This document shows, in pieces, positions 1 through 12,100 of a stretch of 64,000 bases of DNA. Numbering within the stretch: position 1 is the first letter of the stretch; the number at the start of each line of letters is the position of its first letter. Both the position numbers and the translations under genes were made by a program. The notes under the pieces were generated by a model. It searched no databases and was not told where the DNA came from. It worked only from the letters and a program-made list of their open reading frames with translations. Source of the stretch: Glandiceps talaboti (taxonomy: Eukaryota; Hemichordata; Enteropneusta; Spengelidae); assembly GCF_964340395.1 (NCBI RefSeq), contig NC_135559.1, forward strand, positions 22,982,964 to 23,046,963, written 5' to 3'.

Positions 1-1828
1 CCCCTTAATATAAAGTACATCCATCCCCTAAATGAAATATTTTTCTCCCCTTAATATAAAGTACATCCATCCCCTAAATATAAAGTGCATCCATTCCCTA
101 AATAAAATATTTCTCTCCCCTTATAAAAAGTACATCCATCCCCTAAATTAAAAGTACATCCATCCCGGAAATAAAATATTTGTTTCCCCTAAATATAAAG
201 TACATCCATCCCCTAAATAAAAAGTACATCCATCCCCTAAATAAAATATTTGTCTCACCTAAATATAAAGTACATCCATCCCCTAAATATGATTTCTCTC
301 CCCTAAATATAAAGTACATCCATCCCCCTTAATATAAAGTACACCCATCCCCTAAATAAAATATTTCTCTCCCCTTAATATAAAGTACATCCATCCCCTA
401 AATAAAATATTTCTCTCCCCTCAATAAAAAGTTCATCCATCCCCTAAATATAAAGTACATCCATCCCCTAAATAACATATTTCTCTCCCTTTAATATAAA
501 GTACATCCATCCCCTAAATAAAACATTTCTCTCCCCTTAACAAAAAGTACATCCATCCCCTAAATTAAAAGTACATCCATCCCGGAAATAAAATATTTGT
601 TTCCCCTAAATATAAAGTACATCCATCCCCTAAATAAAAAGTGCATCCATCCCCTAAATAAAAAGTACATCCATCCCCTAAATATGATTTCTCTCCCCTA
701 AATATAAAGTACATCCATCCCCCTTAATATAAAGTACACCCATCCCCTAAATAAAATATTTCTCTCCCCTAAATAAAAAGTACACCCATCCCCTAAATAA
801 AATATTTCTCTCCCCTTAACAAAAAGTACATCCACCCCTTAAATTAGAAGTACATCCATCCCGGAAATAAAATATTTGTTTCCCCTAAATATAAAGTACA
901 TCCATTCCCTAAATAAAATATTTCTCTCCCCTTAATATAAAGTACATCCATTCTCTAAATAAAAAGTAGATCCATTCCCTAAATAAAATATTTCTCTCCC
1001 CTTAATATAAAGTACATCCATCCCCTAAATAAAAAATTTCTCTACCCTTAATATAAAGTACATCCAACCCCTAAATATAAAGTACATCCATCCCCTAAAT
1101 AAAATATTTGTTTCCCCTAAATATAAAGTACATCCATTCCCTAAATAAAATATTTCTCTCCCCTTAATATAAAGTACATCCATTCTCTAAATAAAAAGTA
1201 CATCCATTCCCTAAATAAAATATTTCTCTCCCCTTAATATAAAGTACATCCATCCCCTAAAGAAAATATTTCTTTCCCCTCAATATAAAGTACACCCATC
1301 CCCTTAATATAAAGTACATCCATCCCCTAAATAAAAAGTACATCCATCCCCTAAATAAAATATTTCTCTGCTCTTAATATAAAGACATCCATCCCCTTAA
1401 TATAAAAGTACACCCATCCCCTAGATATAATATTACTCTCCCCTAAATAAAAAGTACATCCATCCCCTAAATAAAATATTTCTCTCCCCTAAAAAAAGTA
1501 CATCCATCCCCTAAATAAAAAGTACATCCATCCCCTTAATAAATAATTCTCCCCTAAATAAAAAAAAGTACATCCATCCTGTAAATAAAATTTTCTCTCC
1601 CCTTAATATAAAGTACATCCATCCCCTAAATAAAATGTTTCTCTCCCCTAAATATAAAGTACATCCATCCCCTTAATAAATAATTCTCTCCCCTAAATAA
1701 AAAAGTACATCAATCCCCTAAATGAAGTATTTCTCTCCCCTAAATATAAAGTACATCCATCCCCTAAATAAAAAGTACAAGTCCACCCTCTAAATAAAAC
1801 TTCCCTAAATATAAAGTACATCAAGCAT
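1..1828. repeat. Two-module AT-rich minisatellite
   Basis: Two short modules alternate irregularly. One (about 24 bp) centres on AAAGTACATCCATCCCC. The other (about 22 bp) centres on AAATATTTCTCTCCCC. The module order varies and point changes such as CCCGGAAAT recur at several places, which indicates repeated local duplication. The array runs off the left edge, so its full length is unknown. No coding potential is seen. Confidence 0.95.
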
Positions 1829-2132
1829 TTTCATATAGGGGGGAGAGAGATACTTTTCAAATTCTTTGTGTGAAGAATGGCAGTGGTAATACAAAGGGTA
1901 TTGTAAAGTTTAAGCAACCAAATATGAACAACCAACCCATGTGAAAAAAACCACAATTGTGATATGAAGGATAAACAAACATATAAACCTGTGTGACTCC
2001 CCATAAAGTGTTGTTCAGTAAATCCCACATTTATCATTGCACTACAAATACCAGACTCATTGCCTTGTTTCTTTGTGCAAACTTAACGACCACCGAAAGA
2101 TAGTTACTTTTATTATATATTAGTTGGGATTA

Positions 2133-2182
2133 ATGTTAGTGTTAGTGTTAGTGTTATTGTTAGTGTTAGGGTAAGGTTATAG
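2133..2182 (+). repeat. Short degenerate GTTAGT hexamer run
   Basis: About eight hexamers of GTTAGT with variants GTTATT and GTTAGG. They resemble the TTAGGG telomere unit, but the run is short, degenerate and internal. It is most likely a simple repeat. Confidence 0.6.
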
Positions 2183-2414
2183 GTTAAAGATTATAGTTCA
2201 GTTTAAGGTTACATAAAGAAGGTTAAAGGAGTGATCAAAGCTTGCACAAATTAAGCAACAAAGTCTATCATTTGAAGTACAATGAAGATTTGTATCATGT
2301 TACTTAAATTTCACAATTTTCTGATGTAAATAGTTCCCCATCCAACTGTATACTAATCAGCTGGTTCTAAAGTTCTTATAACCATTTAATCAAAAATTTC
2401 AATTTTCAGATGAC

Positions 2415-2493
2415 TTTAATCCTCTTTCTCCCAGTGGCTGTAGGATATTTGTTTGTATACAACTAACTACTAGTTGGGAGAAAGAGGATTAAA
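2415..2493. repeat. Foldback with perfect 19-bp arms
   Basis: Arms 2415-2433 and 2475-2493 (TTTAATCCTCTTTCTCCCA and its complement) are perfectly complementary around a loop of 41 bases. It could be a tiny MITE remnant. No target duplication was identified. Confidence 0.75.
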
Positions 2494-3201
2494 TACCAGA
2501 TATCTGATCATTTCGCAGTGAACATAAATTTACAATTACACCAAAGTATTACCACTACCTAACTTAACAAACCAACTGGCCTTGTCATAAAAACAAACAA
2601 ACTTAACTATAGTTGAATTCTATTATGTTCAAGAACAATAGCCCAAAATTAAATGCAGGAATGTAAAGTTAATCTGTGTCCAAAATCTGCTTGTACAAGT
2701 TGATGGTAATTAAGTTCATAATATCCTGACAGTCAAGGGCAAATGTCAGTTTTTACACAGAAAGCTCATCAGAAAGGTATGTTTACAATATACACTTAAA
2801 TCTGTCTGTACAAAATATTAACAGTATGGAGAAAATTGCTAGCTGACCTTGAATATGAAGGTCAAAGTCATGGGTTAGTGTCATTGATACTATCTAGCAT
2901 GGTACATGCCTATGGCTCCCCTCCAGGCTGACATGCATGTTGACAGTGGCATGTGTTCATGGTGATGAATCAGATGTCTATGAATAAATACAATTTTGTA
3001 CAATCTTTGGTACATGCAGTTCTTTAAGTGCAGCGCATTCAAAGTGCTCACAAGAGTTTGTTGATTCCTGCAATCGAAAAATCATTGACACAATTCAATA
3101 TTGATTCACAGTAAAGCTCATGCAAATATTATTCCAAATTACAAATAATAAATACAAAGATGTAAATGAATGGACAGACCTTCCATCAATAAAACTTTAA
3201 A

Positions 3202-4010
3202 CAAAGTCATTGAAAATGACATAGTCCCCGCTACGATTGGGTTTTAAGGAACTGGCAGTGTATGTTGTCATTTTCAAACCTGGTTAATGTTGTTTGGCCT
3301 CATATGGTTGTTTTTGATATCACTACTCTGTTCAAGCATGTCTGAGTTATGGCTTTGGACATGAAAACTGCGCCAACAAAATGGCTGCCGGGTAGCCCTC
3401 TCAGATTGTATTACGATGAAAATGGATATGCACATGTATGTCACAGAACACTGTACTAATACCAACTTTGAATGAGATCTGTTCAAGCATGTCTGAGTTA
3501 TGGCTTTGGACATGGAAAATTCGCAAACAAAATGGCTGCCAGGCAGCCATATTGGATATCGTATCACGACAACAATGAATATGCACATGTATGTCATAGA
3601 ACACTGTCCTAATACCAACTTTGAACGAGATCTGTTCAAGCATGTCTGAGTTATGGCTTTGGACATGGAAAATTCGCAAACAAAATGGCTGCCAGGCAGC
3701 CATATCGGATTGTATCACGACGAAAATGGATATGCACATGTATGTCATAGAACACTGTGCTAATACCAACTTTGAATGAGATCTGTTCAAGCATGTCTGA
3801 GTTATGGCTTTGGACAGGGAAAATTCGCAAACAAAATGGCTTCTAGGCGGCCATATTGGATCATATCATAAAACAAATTGATGTGCATATGTATGCCATA
3901 GTATGTTGCCCCTGTACCAAGTTTGAAAAAAATCGGTCCAGGCATCTCCGAGAAATGGCTGTGGACGGACAGACGGACAGACGGACAGACGGAACCCAAT
4001 CCATAAGGAC
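3202..4010 (+). mobile_element. Helitron-like non-autonomous element, copy 1
   Basis: It starts with AAGTCATTGAAAATGACAT followed by GTCCCCGC and ATTGGGTTTTAAGG. It then carries about four copies of a 151-152 bp tandem unit (AGATCTGTTCAAGCATGTC recurs at about 3326, 3478, 3630 and 3782). It ends in an ACGGACAG microsatellite and AACCCAATCCATAAGGAC. The terminal hairpin seen in the other two copies is truncated here. Unique ends, an internal tandem array and a microsatellite near the 3' end match the layout of Helitron-like non-autonomous elements described in bivalves. No transposase or helicase is encoded. Confidence 0.75.
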
Positions 4011-4165
4011 TAATTAACACCCTTCATTGCAAGCTCTTATCTGGTCCATAGCCAAAGCCATAAACCAACAGCTGGCTACTCTATTCAGTACAGGCAGTGA
4101 GCTTTGGGTTATTTTCAAGTTGAATATAGCCAACAATTCAACTGATGGCAAGATGTCAAACTTAC

Positions 4166-4233
4166 TTCATCCTGTTTTCTTCAGATTTCTTCTTCAATTC
4201 CAGTAATACAAATTCCTGACGTACAAGTATGAT
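4166..4233 (-). CDS. Candidate mini-exon, 68 bp
   Basis: The acceptor is TTTCAG and the donor GTAAG. It is open in frame 0, reading IILVRQEFVLLELKKKSEE and a few more residues, so the end is phase 2. It joins in frame to the 4627-4716 block if both are read in phase 0. If read in phase 2 it meets a TGA. Confidence 0.4.
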
Positions 4234-4626
4234 CTGAAATACCGAGAGAAACATGTTTTATGAACTGAACAGAACTGAAATACAACTCATAAACACTTTT
4301 TCTTTTTATATGATCCCATATGTCAGGAACTTTCATCTGTAATTCTGAGTAAATTACCTACCAGACTTTTATATCAACTACATAACCAACTGAAATGGTA
4401 CTAAAAATCATCAGATGTAGAATGATGAACACAGGTATTTGTTTATTTACACGTACACGTATGCTGATCCAACAATTCAGATAAATATAGAAAGTATTGC
4501 AGGACTCTTAACTGAGATTTTCCCTCAACACAAACCTCAACAAAACACTTATCAAGAAAACAATTTCCTTGTGACTGACAAGTACATAAAATAAGATTAT
4601 TACTAACTGCTCAATAAAATACTTAC

Positions 4627-4716
4627 TTTTCTCTTCTTTCTCTGATAATAAATTTTTTCGACAGCTTTGAAGTCATAAATTGTGGTAATACATTTTCTTG
4701 GCAGCATTGGCATGGT
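4627..4716 (-). CDS. Candidate mini-exon, 90 bp
   Basis: The acceptor is TTTTTAG and the donor a perfect GTAAGT. The block is 30 codons long and open in two frames. The phase-0 reading ends in a basic stretch, KIYYQRKKRK. Spliced to 4166-4233 in phase 0 it gives about 52 continuous residues. The protein is not recognised. Confidence 0.4.
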
Positions 4717-4979
4717 CTAAAAACAAGGAAACACATTATTAACAAGTCTTGGTCAAAAACGTAACTATCCCTCTATCTGGTCAATATTCTGACTTCAACA
4801 ATAAATATGATTGCCATCCAACTCGTATTGTAAAAGTCACCAAACATAATTACATGCCATATGTGGACTACTGTATACAACATTTCTGCTAGATTTAGTT
4901 GAAAGTGGCCCATGGATCTCAGAGGTCTGGGTTATTAAAACAAACATTGGTGAGATTGCAAAATTAGAAACATACCTAC

Positions 4980-5053
4980 GTCGGCTTCTTGTTTGATAGC
5001 TTTCTGCTTAAAACATTATTCTTCAATTCCGTCATATTCTTCACGGATGTGAC
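4980..5053 (-). CDS. Candidate mini-exon, 74 bp
   Basis: The acceptor is TTTTCAG and the donor GTAGGT. In phase 0 it reads VTSVKNMTELKNNVLSRKLS and a few more residues. Its flanking sequence (GGCCCATGGAT near 4909, and GGGTTATTAAAA) is repeated beside the 5221-5301 block, so the exon and its intron were copied together. Confidence 0.35.
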
Positions 5054-5220
5054 CTGAAAACAAAGAAAACATTATTATAGCTGGATGGCCCATGGATGTC
5101 AGAGGTGAACACCCACACTTTGAATAATTTTGGCCTTTTCACTTTGAACATAGGCATCAAGATCAAGGGGTCGGGGTTATTAAAACTAACTTTGAAGAGA
5201 TTGCAATATTTGACACTTAC

Positions 5221-5301
5221 TTATGTCTTCTTGTTTGATAACTTTCTTCTATAGCATAATCCTCTTCAATTCTGGTCATATTAGTTCTTCATGGATAAGA
5301 T
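5221..5301 (-). pseudogene. Mini-exon copy with stops in all frames
   Basis: This 81-bp block between TTTACAG and GTAAGT is clearly related to 4980-5053. All three frames contain a stop, so it cannot be an internal coding exon as it stands. It reads MTRIEEDYAIEESYQTRRHK after the last stop. Confidence 0.45.
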
Positions 5302-5900
5302 CTGTAAACAAAGAAAACATTAATATGAACTGAATTGAACAGAATACCAAGCACATTTAAACTGAAAGCCTTCCATAAGGGCAAAGTCTTTAGATTTTTG
5401 TTCCTACACACAATAATTGTTTGAATGCAACATTAACAGAACATATACAATTAGTTATGTTTGAAGTATGTACCAAATTTAATTGAATTAGGAGAGTGCA
5501 TTTACTAAAGTAGAACTAGTGGTCACCAGTTGCAAAATGTTCTACTTGCCTGTTCAAACTAAACAGCCTAGCAAGTCTTCATGGAAGGTACAGACCCCCC
5601 TCGAATACTTGACTTCTATGTGACTGAACACAACATGATTTAAAAGAATTTACTGGCAAGAAACAGATACTTATGTAGGAAATGGCTGCATTTCAATAAC
5701 CGACCTCTTTGGTCAAATTTGTATATGTCCCAGTTGACATGTCATCTTTGTGCCAGGTTTGCAAGACATTGGATACAGCATGTCTGAGAAATTATGTATT
5801 ATGCATAGACAGATGCATGCAGGCATGGACAAAAACGGTGGGTGGATCCCATTCTAATCCCCCTTTTAGAGATTAATGATTCATTTTAGGAGTGATTAGA

Positions 5901-6187
5901 ATATCAAGATTGCAAAATAAGAAACTTACTTGTCCTCTTCTTTTAATAACATTCTAAGCTAGCTTTCTTCATCGTTCCTGCGTATGATCTAAAAAATAGG
6001 GCAAAGACATTATCAAATAAACTGAAAAGAAATAATGTATATATACATACCTCTCATATATACACACTTGCTCTCATAATTTTATATCAATCCCATGCCA
6101 GAAACAATAAATCTGTAAATCTAAGGAAACGTGGTCAATAGGCCTATATATATAGATAGAAGTAGAGGTACAGTGTTCTCCACCAAG
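5901..6187. repeat. Direct segmental duplication, partner at 7384-7687
   Basis: It runs from ATATCAAGATTGCAAAATAA through CCAAGAGTTTTAGCAGGG and is almost base for base the same as 7384-7687. A shorter related copy is at 6878-7040. The duplication carries one mini-exon plus about 200 bp of intron. Confidence 0.85.
5930..5988 (-). pseudogene. Frameshifted mini-exon copy
   Basis: It is a relative of the 57-bp blocks at 6906-6962 and 7413-7469 but 59 bp long. The extra two bases shift the frame and bring in a TAA. The splice signals are kept. Confidence 0.5.
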
Positions 6188-6414
6188 AGTTTTAGCAGGG
6201 CGTGGCACCCTGCAATCCACACCTGACATCCTCCTAGCGCCATGCGTTGATGTTTATTTATAAACCTTTTGACCAAACCCTCTAAGCACACAAATGCCCT
6301 AAAACAAATCGTTCGTTCACACCTTTTCCGAAGTAAAGTGACACATGGGTATTATCTGAAAATGAAGAAAAAAACATTATCAAATAAATTGTACAGAAAT
6401 ATATAGGTATTTAC

Positions 6415-6483
6415 TTTTGATATTCTTTTCCTTTAGACTTTCTTCAGTAGTGTTTTCTTCAATGTTGATGTCAATTGTGTTAC
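6415..6483 (-). CDS. Candidate mini-exon, 69 bp, acidic
   Basis: The acceptor is CTACTCAG and the donor GTAAAT. Read with phase 1 at both ends it is open: NTIDINIEENTTEESLKEK and a few more residues. The 7025-7098 block reads NTAESPLTKKDAAEESLLK in the equivalent frame. This subtype is phase 1-1 while the 57-bp type is phase 2-2, so the two cannot be joined directly without a stop. Confidence 0.4.
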
Positions 6484-6905
6484 CTGAGTAGAGAGAAGTG
6501 AAATACATTACCACCAAAAATAATGCTCGTGTCTAATTCTTTTCTTCACATTACTTGTAAACATGATTTAAAATAAATTGGCAATGTGTAAACACTACAA
6601 TGGGTGTGATAGGTATGAATTGGCTGGATTTTGATAATTGGCCCTGAATGTCAAGGTCTCTAAAGATAGCTTGAATCTGATAATATGGGGGTAGACACTT
6701 GTCATGGGTATTGCAGTTTTTGAGTTATGCAGTGTTTATTTCTAACTACAAATATTGCCACCTGAGAAATGATGTACTACACACAGACAGATGCATGCAG
6801 GCATGGACAAAAAAATGGTGGGTGGAGCCCATTGGAATAGTCGCCCTTTGAGAGACTAATGATTGATTGTATCAGAATATCAAGATTGCAAAATAAGAAA
6901 CTTAC

Positions 6906-6962
6906 TTGTCCTCTTCTTTTAATAACACACTATTCGCTTTCTTCATCATTCCTGGGTGTGAT
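6906..6962 (-). CDS. Candidate symmetric mini-exon, 57 bp
   Basis: Exactly 57 bp between TTTTTCAG and GTAAGT. Open when read with phase 2 at both ends: SHPGMMKKANSVLLKEEDK. It is near-identical to 7413-7469, with one changed residue (K to T). Confidence 0.45.
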
Positions 6963-7024
6963 CTGAAAAATAGGGCAAAAACATTACCAAATAAACTGAA
7001 AAGAAATAATAAAAAGATACATAC

Positions 7025-7098
7025 CTCTCATATTTTATTCTTTAATAAACTTTCTTCAGCAGCATCCTTCTTCGTCAATGGTGACTCAGCTGTGTTAT
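7025..7098 (-). pseudogene. Mini-exon copy of the acidic subtype with late stop
   Basis: The acceptor is TTCTCAG and the donor GTATG. It is open for 22 codons, then TGA just before the donor. It could be a terminal exon or a damaged copy. Confidence 0.35.
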
Positions 7099-7412
7099 CT
7101 GAGAAGAGAAGAGAAATACTGCATTACATGGTTTATTTATATGTATGGTGATTGATATACAAAATATTTTGGGTTTCTCTTAATCTTGATCAGTAAAACA
7201 TCCATTGAGAAACAATTTCTTCACCAATGACAAATATAAAATTGGAAGAGACTGTAAGATTTGAAACTTAATTATCTTCTTTATCTTCTAATAACTTTCT
7301 TCTTCAGCTTCCTTCTTCGATTCCGGTGATATCCCACTGTGGTAGTCCCCTCCTCCCCCCTTGAGACACTATCAGTGATTAAAATATCAAGATTGCAAAA
7401 TAAGAAACTTAC

Positions 7413-7469
7413 TTGTCCTCTTCTTTTAATAACACACTATTCGCTTTCGTCATCATTCCTGGGTGTGAT
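7413..7469 (-). CDS. Candidate symmetric mini-exon, 57 bp, second copy
   Basis: Same length, splice sites and phase (2-2) as 6906-6962, reading SHPGMMTKANSVLLKEEDK. It lies in a 0.3-kb direct duplication shared with 5901-6187. Confidence 0.45.
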
Positions 7470-7862
7470 CTAAAAAATAGGGCAAAGACATTATCAAATA
7501 AACTGAAAAGAAATAATATATATATATATACATACCTCTCATATATACACACTTGCTCTCATAATTTTATATCAATCCCATGCCAGAAACAATAAATCTG
7601 TAAATCTAAGGAAACGTGGTCAATAGGCCTATATATATAGATAGAAGTAGAGGTAAAGTGTTCTCCACCAAGAGTTTTAGCAGGGCTATGTATGGTGATC
7701 TAACAACGGGTTATTCAGATATATAAATATACAAAAAATTTTGGGTCTCTCAACCATCATTTTCCCTCTACAGAAGCCTCAATAAAACATGTACTGAGAA
7801 AACATTTTTTCATGACTGACAAAAACATAAAATTTGAAAGGACTCAAAGATTTGAAACTTAC

Positions 7863-7904
7863 TTTGCCTCATCATCTAATAACTTCATCAGCTTTTCCAG
7901 TGAT
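7863..7904 (-). CDS. Candidate symmetric mini-exon, 42 bp
   Basis: Between TTTTTCAG and GTAAGT. It reads SLEKLMKLLDDEAK with phase 2 at both ends, so it is compatible with the 57-bp modules downstream on the minus strand. Confidence 0.4.
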
Positions 7905-7946
7905 CTGAAAAAACAAGGAAAACACATTATTAAAAATTATAGGTAC

Positions 7947-8006
7947 TTGCATTTGATATTCTTTTTCTTTAAATCTTTCAGCGGTAGAGTCGTTCTTCAT
8001 TGTTAT
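7947..8006 (-). CDS. Candidate mini-exon, 60 bp
   Basis: The acceptor is CTACACAG and the donor GTACCT. It is open in phase 0: ITMKNDSTAERFKEKEYQMQ. This is the block furthest upstream on the minus strand. Confidence 0.3.
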
Positions 8007-8689
8007 CTGTGTAGAGAAAAAGAGAAAAAGAGATTTATATGGGTATTAACGTGTAAAGCCATTGCTTTACCTTCTTTTTAAGTCTGTAGATAACCAGATT
8101 CGCTGCGCTGCATCTGTTCATCGCAAATAGCTTGCATAGTGGCTTGCAGTTTATAACTGACCACTATAGCAAGACATATTTACATGTAGAACAGATAAAG
8201 AAATCATTCAAGATTTCTGTGAACCAATAAGGTTTTAGCAGTTTGCAACCAAGTAACACCACATGTTTGGTCAGTTTGCAAACTATACGCAATTGTGCAC
8301 GCGTGGTACTCTGCAGGTTACATATGCTGATGGCAGCCATTGACCAAAGCGTGTACTCACTGCTTGGCCAATGACCATCTGATTATCACGATTTGGTGGA
8401 TTTCCAATCTTCAGTCCAGTATTTCTCTTCTAGCCAGTGTATGATAACTGACTTGGTGAACTTCAATTCCGAGAGATGTCAATCTGCAGTTATGAGAGTA
8501 GTCTGGTATATGTGATGTACTTTTAATAGTTATCACAGATTACTACCATTATCAGAGTAGTGGTATCCTTTGTTGTCATCTAGGGGATATCCTCATAACA
8601 TACATCTAGGGGTAACATGAGTTACACTTTCATGTTACAACTCTTCATTTTATCTTTAGTTCAAACAGGTTGTAACCCAGTGGGCTGGT
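8007..8689. other. Unique sequence, no gene recognised
   Basis: It separates the mini-exon cluster from the satellite. I see no exon, RNA gene or repeat that I can support. Confidence 0.4.
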
Positions 8690-9112
8690 TCTTCTTGTCC
8701 TTTCAATCACCTTGATATTTTTCTTTTCACACATCGTTTTATAATGTGTCCTATTTATCACTACTTCACTATCTTTTATTCAGGTTGCTGTGAATCTTCT
8801 ATATGTATTTGTTTTGCTCACACATCGTTTCTTGTGTCGTTTATGCCACTCCTCCTTTGTCCAGTGTTCTTGTCCTGTGTCGCCTATTAGCCTGTTTTTA
8901 ACGTTGACACTATGTCTGTTGCATATCAGTATCCTGTTTATTTACATGTAGTTTTACATCACCACATTCCGTGTTTCGCATTGTGGTCTATTTCATTTTG
9001 TCTTAATGTCCTTCTTATTTCGCCACTGTCTCTGTTCTTGTTTCGCACTGTGGCCTGTTTCGTTTTGTGTCCACACTAGTGTGCCAGTTTCGCACTGTAG
9101 ACTTGTTTTTTA
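8690..9112. repeat. Degenerate left flank of the 133-bp satellite
   Basis: It contains diverged pieces of the satellite vocabulary (TTTCGCACTGTGGCC, TTTTGTGTCCACACTAGTG, CACATCGTTT) in irregular order. This is what an old, poorly homogenised array edge looks like. Confidence 0.75.
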
Positions 9113-12100
9113 ATGTCCTTTTATATCGCCACTGTCTCTGTTTTCAACGTGTCCTCTCACTTGCCACTTTTCTTGTTTCGCAGTGTTCGGTTTCGTTTTG
9201 TGTCCACACTAGTGTGCCAGTTTCGCACTGTAGACTTGTTGTTTAATGTCCTTTTATATTGCCACCATCAGTTTTCAACATGTCCTCTCATTTGCCACTT
9301 TTCTTGTTTTGCACCGTGGCCTGTTTCATTTTGTGTCCACACTAATGTGCCAGTTTCGCACTGTAGACTTGTTTTTTAATGTCCTTTTATATCGCCACTG
9401 TCAGTTTTCAACATGTCCTCTCACTTGCCACTTTTCTTGTTTTGCACCGTGGCCGGTTTCATTTTGTGTCCACACTAATGTGCCAGTTTCGCACTGTAGA
9501 CTTGATTTTTAATGTCCTTTTATATTGCCACTGTCAGTTTTCAACATGTCCTCTCACTTGCCACTTTTCTTTTTTCGTACCGTGGCCTGTTTCGTTTTGT
9601 GTCCACACTAGTGTGCCAGTTTCGCACTGTAGACTTGTTTTTTAATGTCCTTTTATATCGCCACTGTCAGTTTTCAACATGTCCTCTCACTTGCCACTTT
9701 TCTTGTTTTGCACCGTGGCCTGTTTCATTTTGTGTCCACACTAGTGTGCCAGTTTCGCACTGTAGACTTGTTTTTTAATGTCCTTTTATATCACCACTGT
9801 CAGTTTTCAACGTGTCCTCTCACTTGCCACTTTTCTTTTTTCGTACCGTGGCCTGTTTCGTTTTGTGTCCACACTAGTGTGCCAGTTTCGCACTGTAGAC
9901 TTGTTTTTTAATGTCCTTTTATATCGCCACTGTCAGTTTTCAACATGTCCTCTCACTTGCCACTTTTCTTGTTTTGCACCGTGGCCTGTTTCATTTTGTG
10001 TCCACACTAGTGTGCCAGTTTCGCACTGTAGACTTGTTTTTTAATGTCCTTTTATATCACCACTGTCAGTTTTCAACATGTCCTCTCACTTGCCACTTTT
10101 CTTGTTTTGCACCGTGGCCTGTTTCATTTTGTGTCCACACTAGTGTGCCAGTTTCGCACTGTAGACTTGTTTTTTAATGTCCTTTTATATCGCCACTGTC
10201 AGTTTTCAACATGTCCTCTCACTTGCCACTTTTCTTGTTTTGCACCGTGGCCTGTTTCATTTTGTGTCCACACTAGTGTGCCAGTTTCGCACTGTAGACT
10301 TGTTTTTTAATGTCCTTTTATATCGCCACTGTCAGTTTTCAACGTGTCCTCTCACTTGCCACTTTTCTTGTTTTGCACCGTGGCCTGTTTCATTTTGTGT
10401 CCACACTAGTGTGCCAGTTTCGCACTGTAGACTTGTTTTTTAATGTCCTTTTATATCGCCACTGTCAGTTTTCAACATGTCCTCTCACTTGCCACTTTTC
10501 TTGTTTTGCACCGTGGCCTGTTTCATTTTGTGTCCACACTAGTGTGCCAGTTTCGCACTGTAGACTTGTTTTTTAATGTCCTTTTATATCGCCACTGTCA
10601 GTTTTCAACATGTCCTCTCACTTGCCACTTTTCTTGTTTTGCACCGTGGCCTGTTTCATTTTGTGTCCACACTAGTGTGCCAGTTTCGCACTGTAGACTT
10701 GTTTTTTAATGTCCTTTTATATCGCCACTGTCAGTTTTCAACGTGTCCTCTCACTTGCCACTTTTCTTGTTTTGCACCGTGGCCTGTTTCATTTTGTGTC
10801 CACACTAGTGTGCCAGTTTCGCACTGTAGACTTGTTTTTTAATGTCCTTTTATATCGCCACTGTCAGTTTTCAACATGTCCTCTCACTTGCCACTTTTCT
10901 TGTTTTGCACCGTGGCCTGTTTCATTTTGTGTCCACACTAGTGTGCCAGTTTCGCACTGTAGACTTGTTTTTTAATGTCCTTTTATATCGCCACTGTCAG
11001 TTTTCAACATGTCCTCTCACTTGCCACTTTTCTTGTTTTGCACCGTGGCCTGTTTCATTTTGTGTCCACACTAGTGTGCCAGTTTCGCACTGTAGACTTG
11101 TTTTTTAATGTCCTTTTATATCGCCACTGTCAGTTTTCAACGTGTCCTCTCACTTGCCACTTTTCTTGTTTTGCACCGTGGCCTGTTTCATTTTGTGTCC
11201 ACACTAGTGTGCCAGTTTCGCACTGTAGACTTGTTTTTTAATGTCCTTTTATATCGCCACTGTCAGTTTTCAACATGTCCTCTCACTTGCCACTTTTCTT
11301 TTTTCGTACCGTGGCCTGTTTCGTTTTGTGTCCACACTAGTGTGCCAGTTTCGCACTGTAGACTTGTTTTTTAATGTCCTTTTATATCGCCACTGTCAGT
11401 TTTCAACATGTCCTCTCACTTGCCACTTTTCTTGTTTTGCACCGTGGCCTGTTTCATTTTGTGTCCACACTAGTGTGCCAGTTTCGCACTGTAGACTTGT
11501 TTTTTAATGTCCTTTTATATCGCCACTGTCAGTTTTCAACGTGTCCTCTCACTTGCCACTTTTCTTTTTTCGTACCGTGGCCTGTTTCGTTTTGTGTCCA
11601 CACTAGTGTGCCAGTTTCGCACTGTAGACTTGTTTTTTAATGTCCTTTTATATCGCCACTGTCAGTTTTCAACATGTCCTCTCACTTGCCACTTTTCTTG
11701 TTTTGCACCGTGGCCTGTTTCATTTTGTGTCCACACTAGTGTGCCAGTTTCGCACTGTAGACTTGTTTTTTAATGTCCTTTTATATCGCCACTGTCAGTT
11801 TTCAACGTGTCCTCTCACTTGCCACTTTTCTTGTTTTGCACCGTGGCCTGTTTCGTTTTGTGTCCACACTAGTGTGCCAGTTTCGCACTGTAGACTTGTT
11901 TTTTAATGTCCTTTTATATCGCCACTGTCAGTTTTCAACATGTCCTCTCACTTGCCACTTTTCTTGTTTTGCACCGTGGCCTGTTTCATTTTGTGTCCAC
12001 ACTAGTGTGCCAGTTTCGCACTGTAGACTTGTTTTTTAATGTCCTTTTATATCGCCACTGTCAGTTTTCAACGTGTCCTCTCACTTGCCACTTTTCTTGT

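Larger units (their letters stand above)
1829..3201. other. Unique AT-rich sequence without a recognised gene
   Basis: I see no convincing exon here. The only structure is a degenerate GTTAGT hexamer run near 2133-2182 and a foldback at 2415-2493. The minus-strand open frame at 1831-2037 has no features of a real protein. Confidence 0.5.
4166..8006 (-). other. Cluster of duplicated mini-exon modules, unrecognised gene
   Basis: Eleven short blocks on the minus strand are each bounded by a splice-like acceptor (pyrimidine tract plus AG) and, for most, a GTAAGT-like donor. They resemble each other, and the flanking intron sequence is duplicated with them. Several keep lengths divisible by three (42, 57, 57, 60, 69, 81, 90), the signature of symmetric exons. 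Their translations are short, charged and rich in K and E. Some copies are open and others carry frameshifts or stops, so this may be a living gene with variable exons or a decaying duplication cluster. I do not recognise the protein. No start codon or terminal exon could be assigned with confidence. Confidence 0.5.

Noticed and set aside
2133-2182. Interstitial telomere repeat
   Set aside because: Mostly GTTAGT, not TTAGGG, only about 50 bases, and not at a sequence end.
3274-4020. Minus-strand frames of 72-130 codons
   Set aside because: They lie within the tandem core of a non-autonomous transposon and recur in its other copies (18256-18866, 41194-42464).
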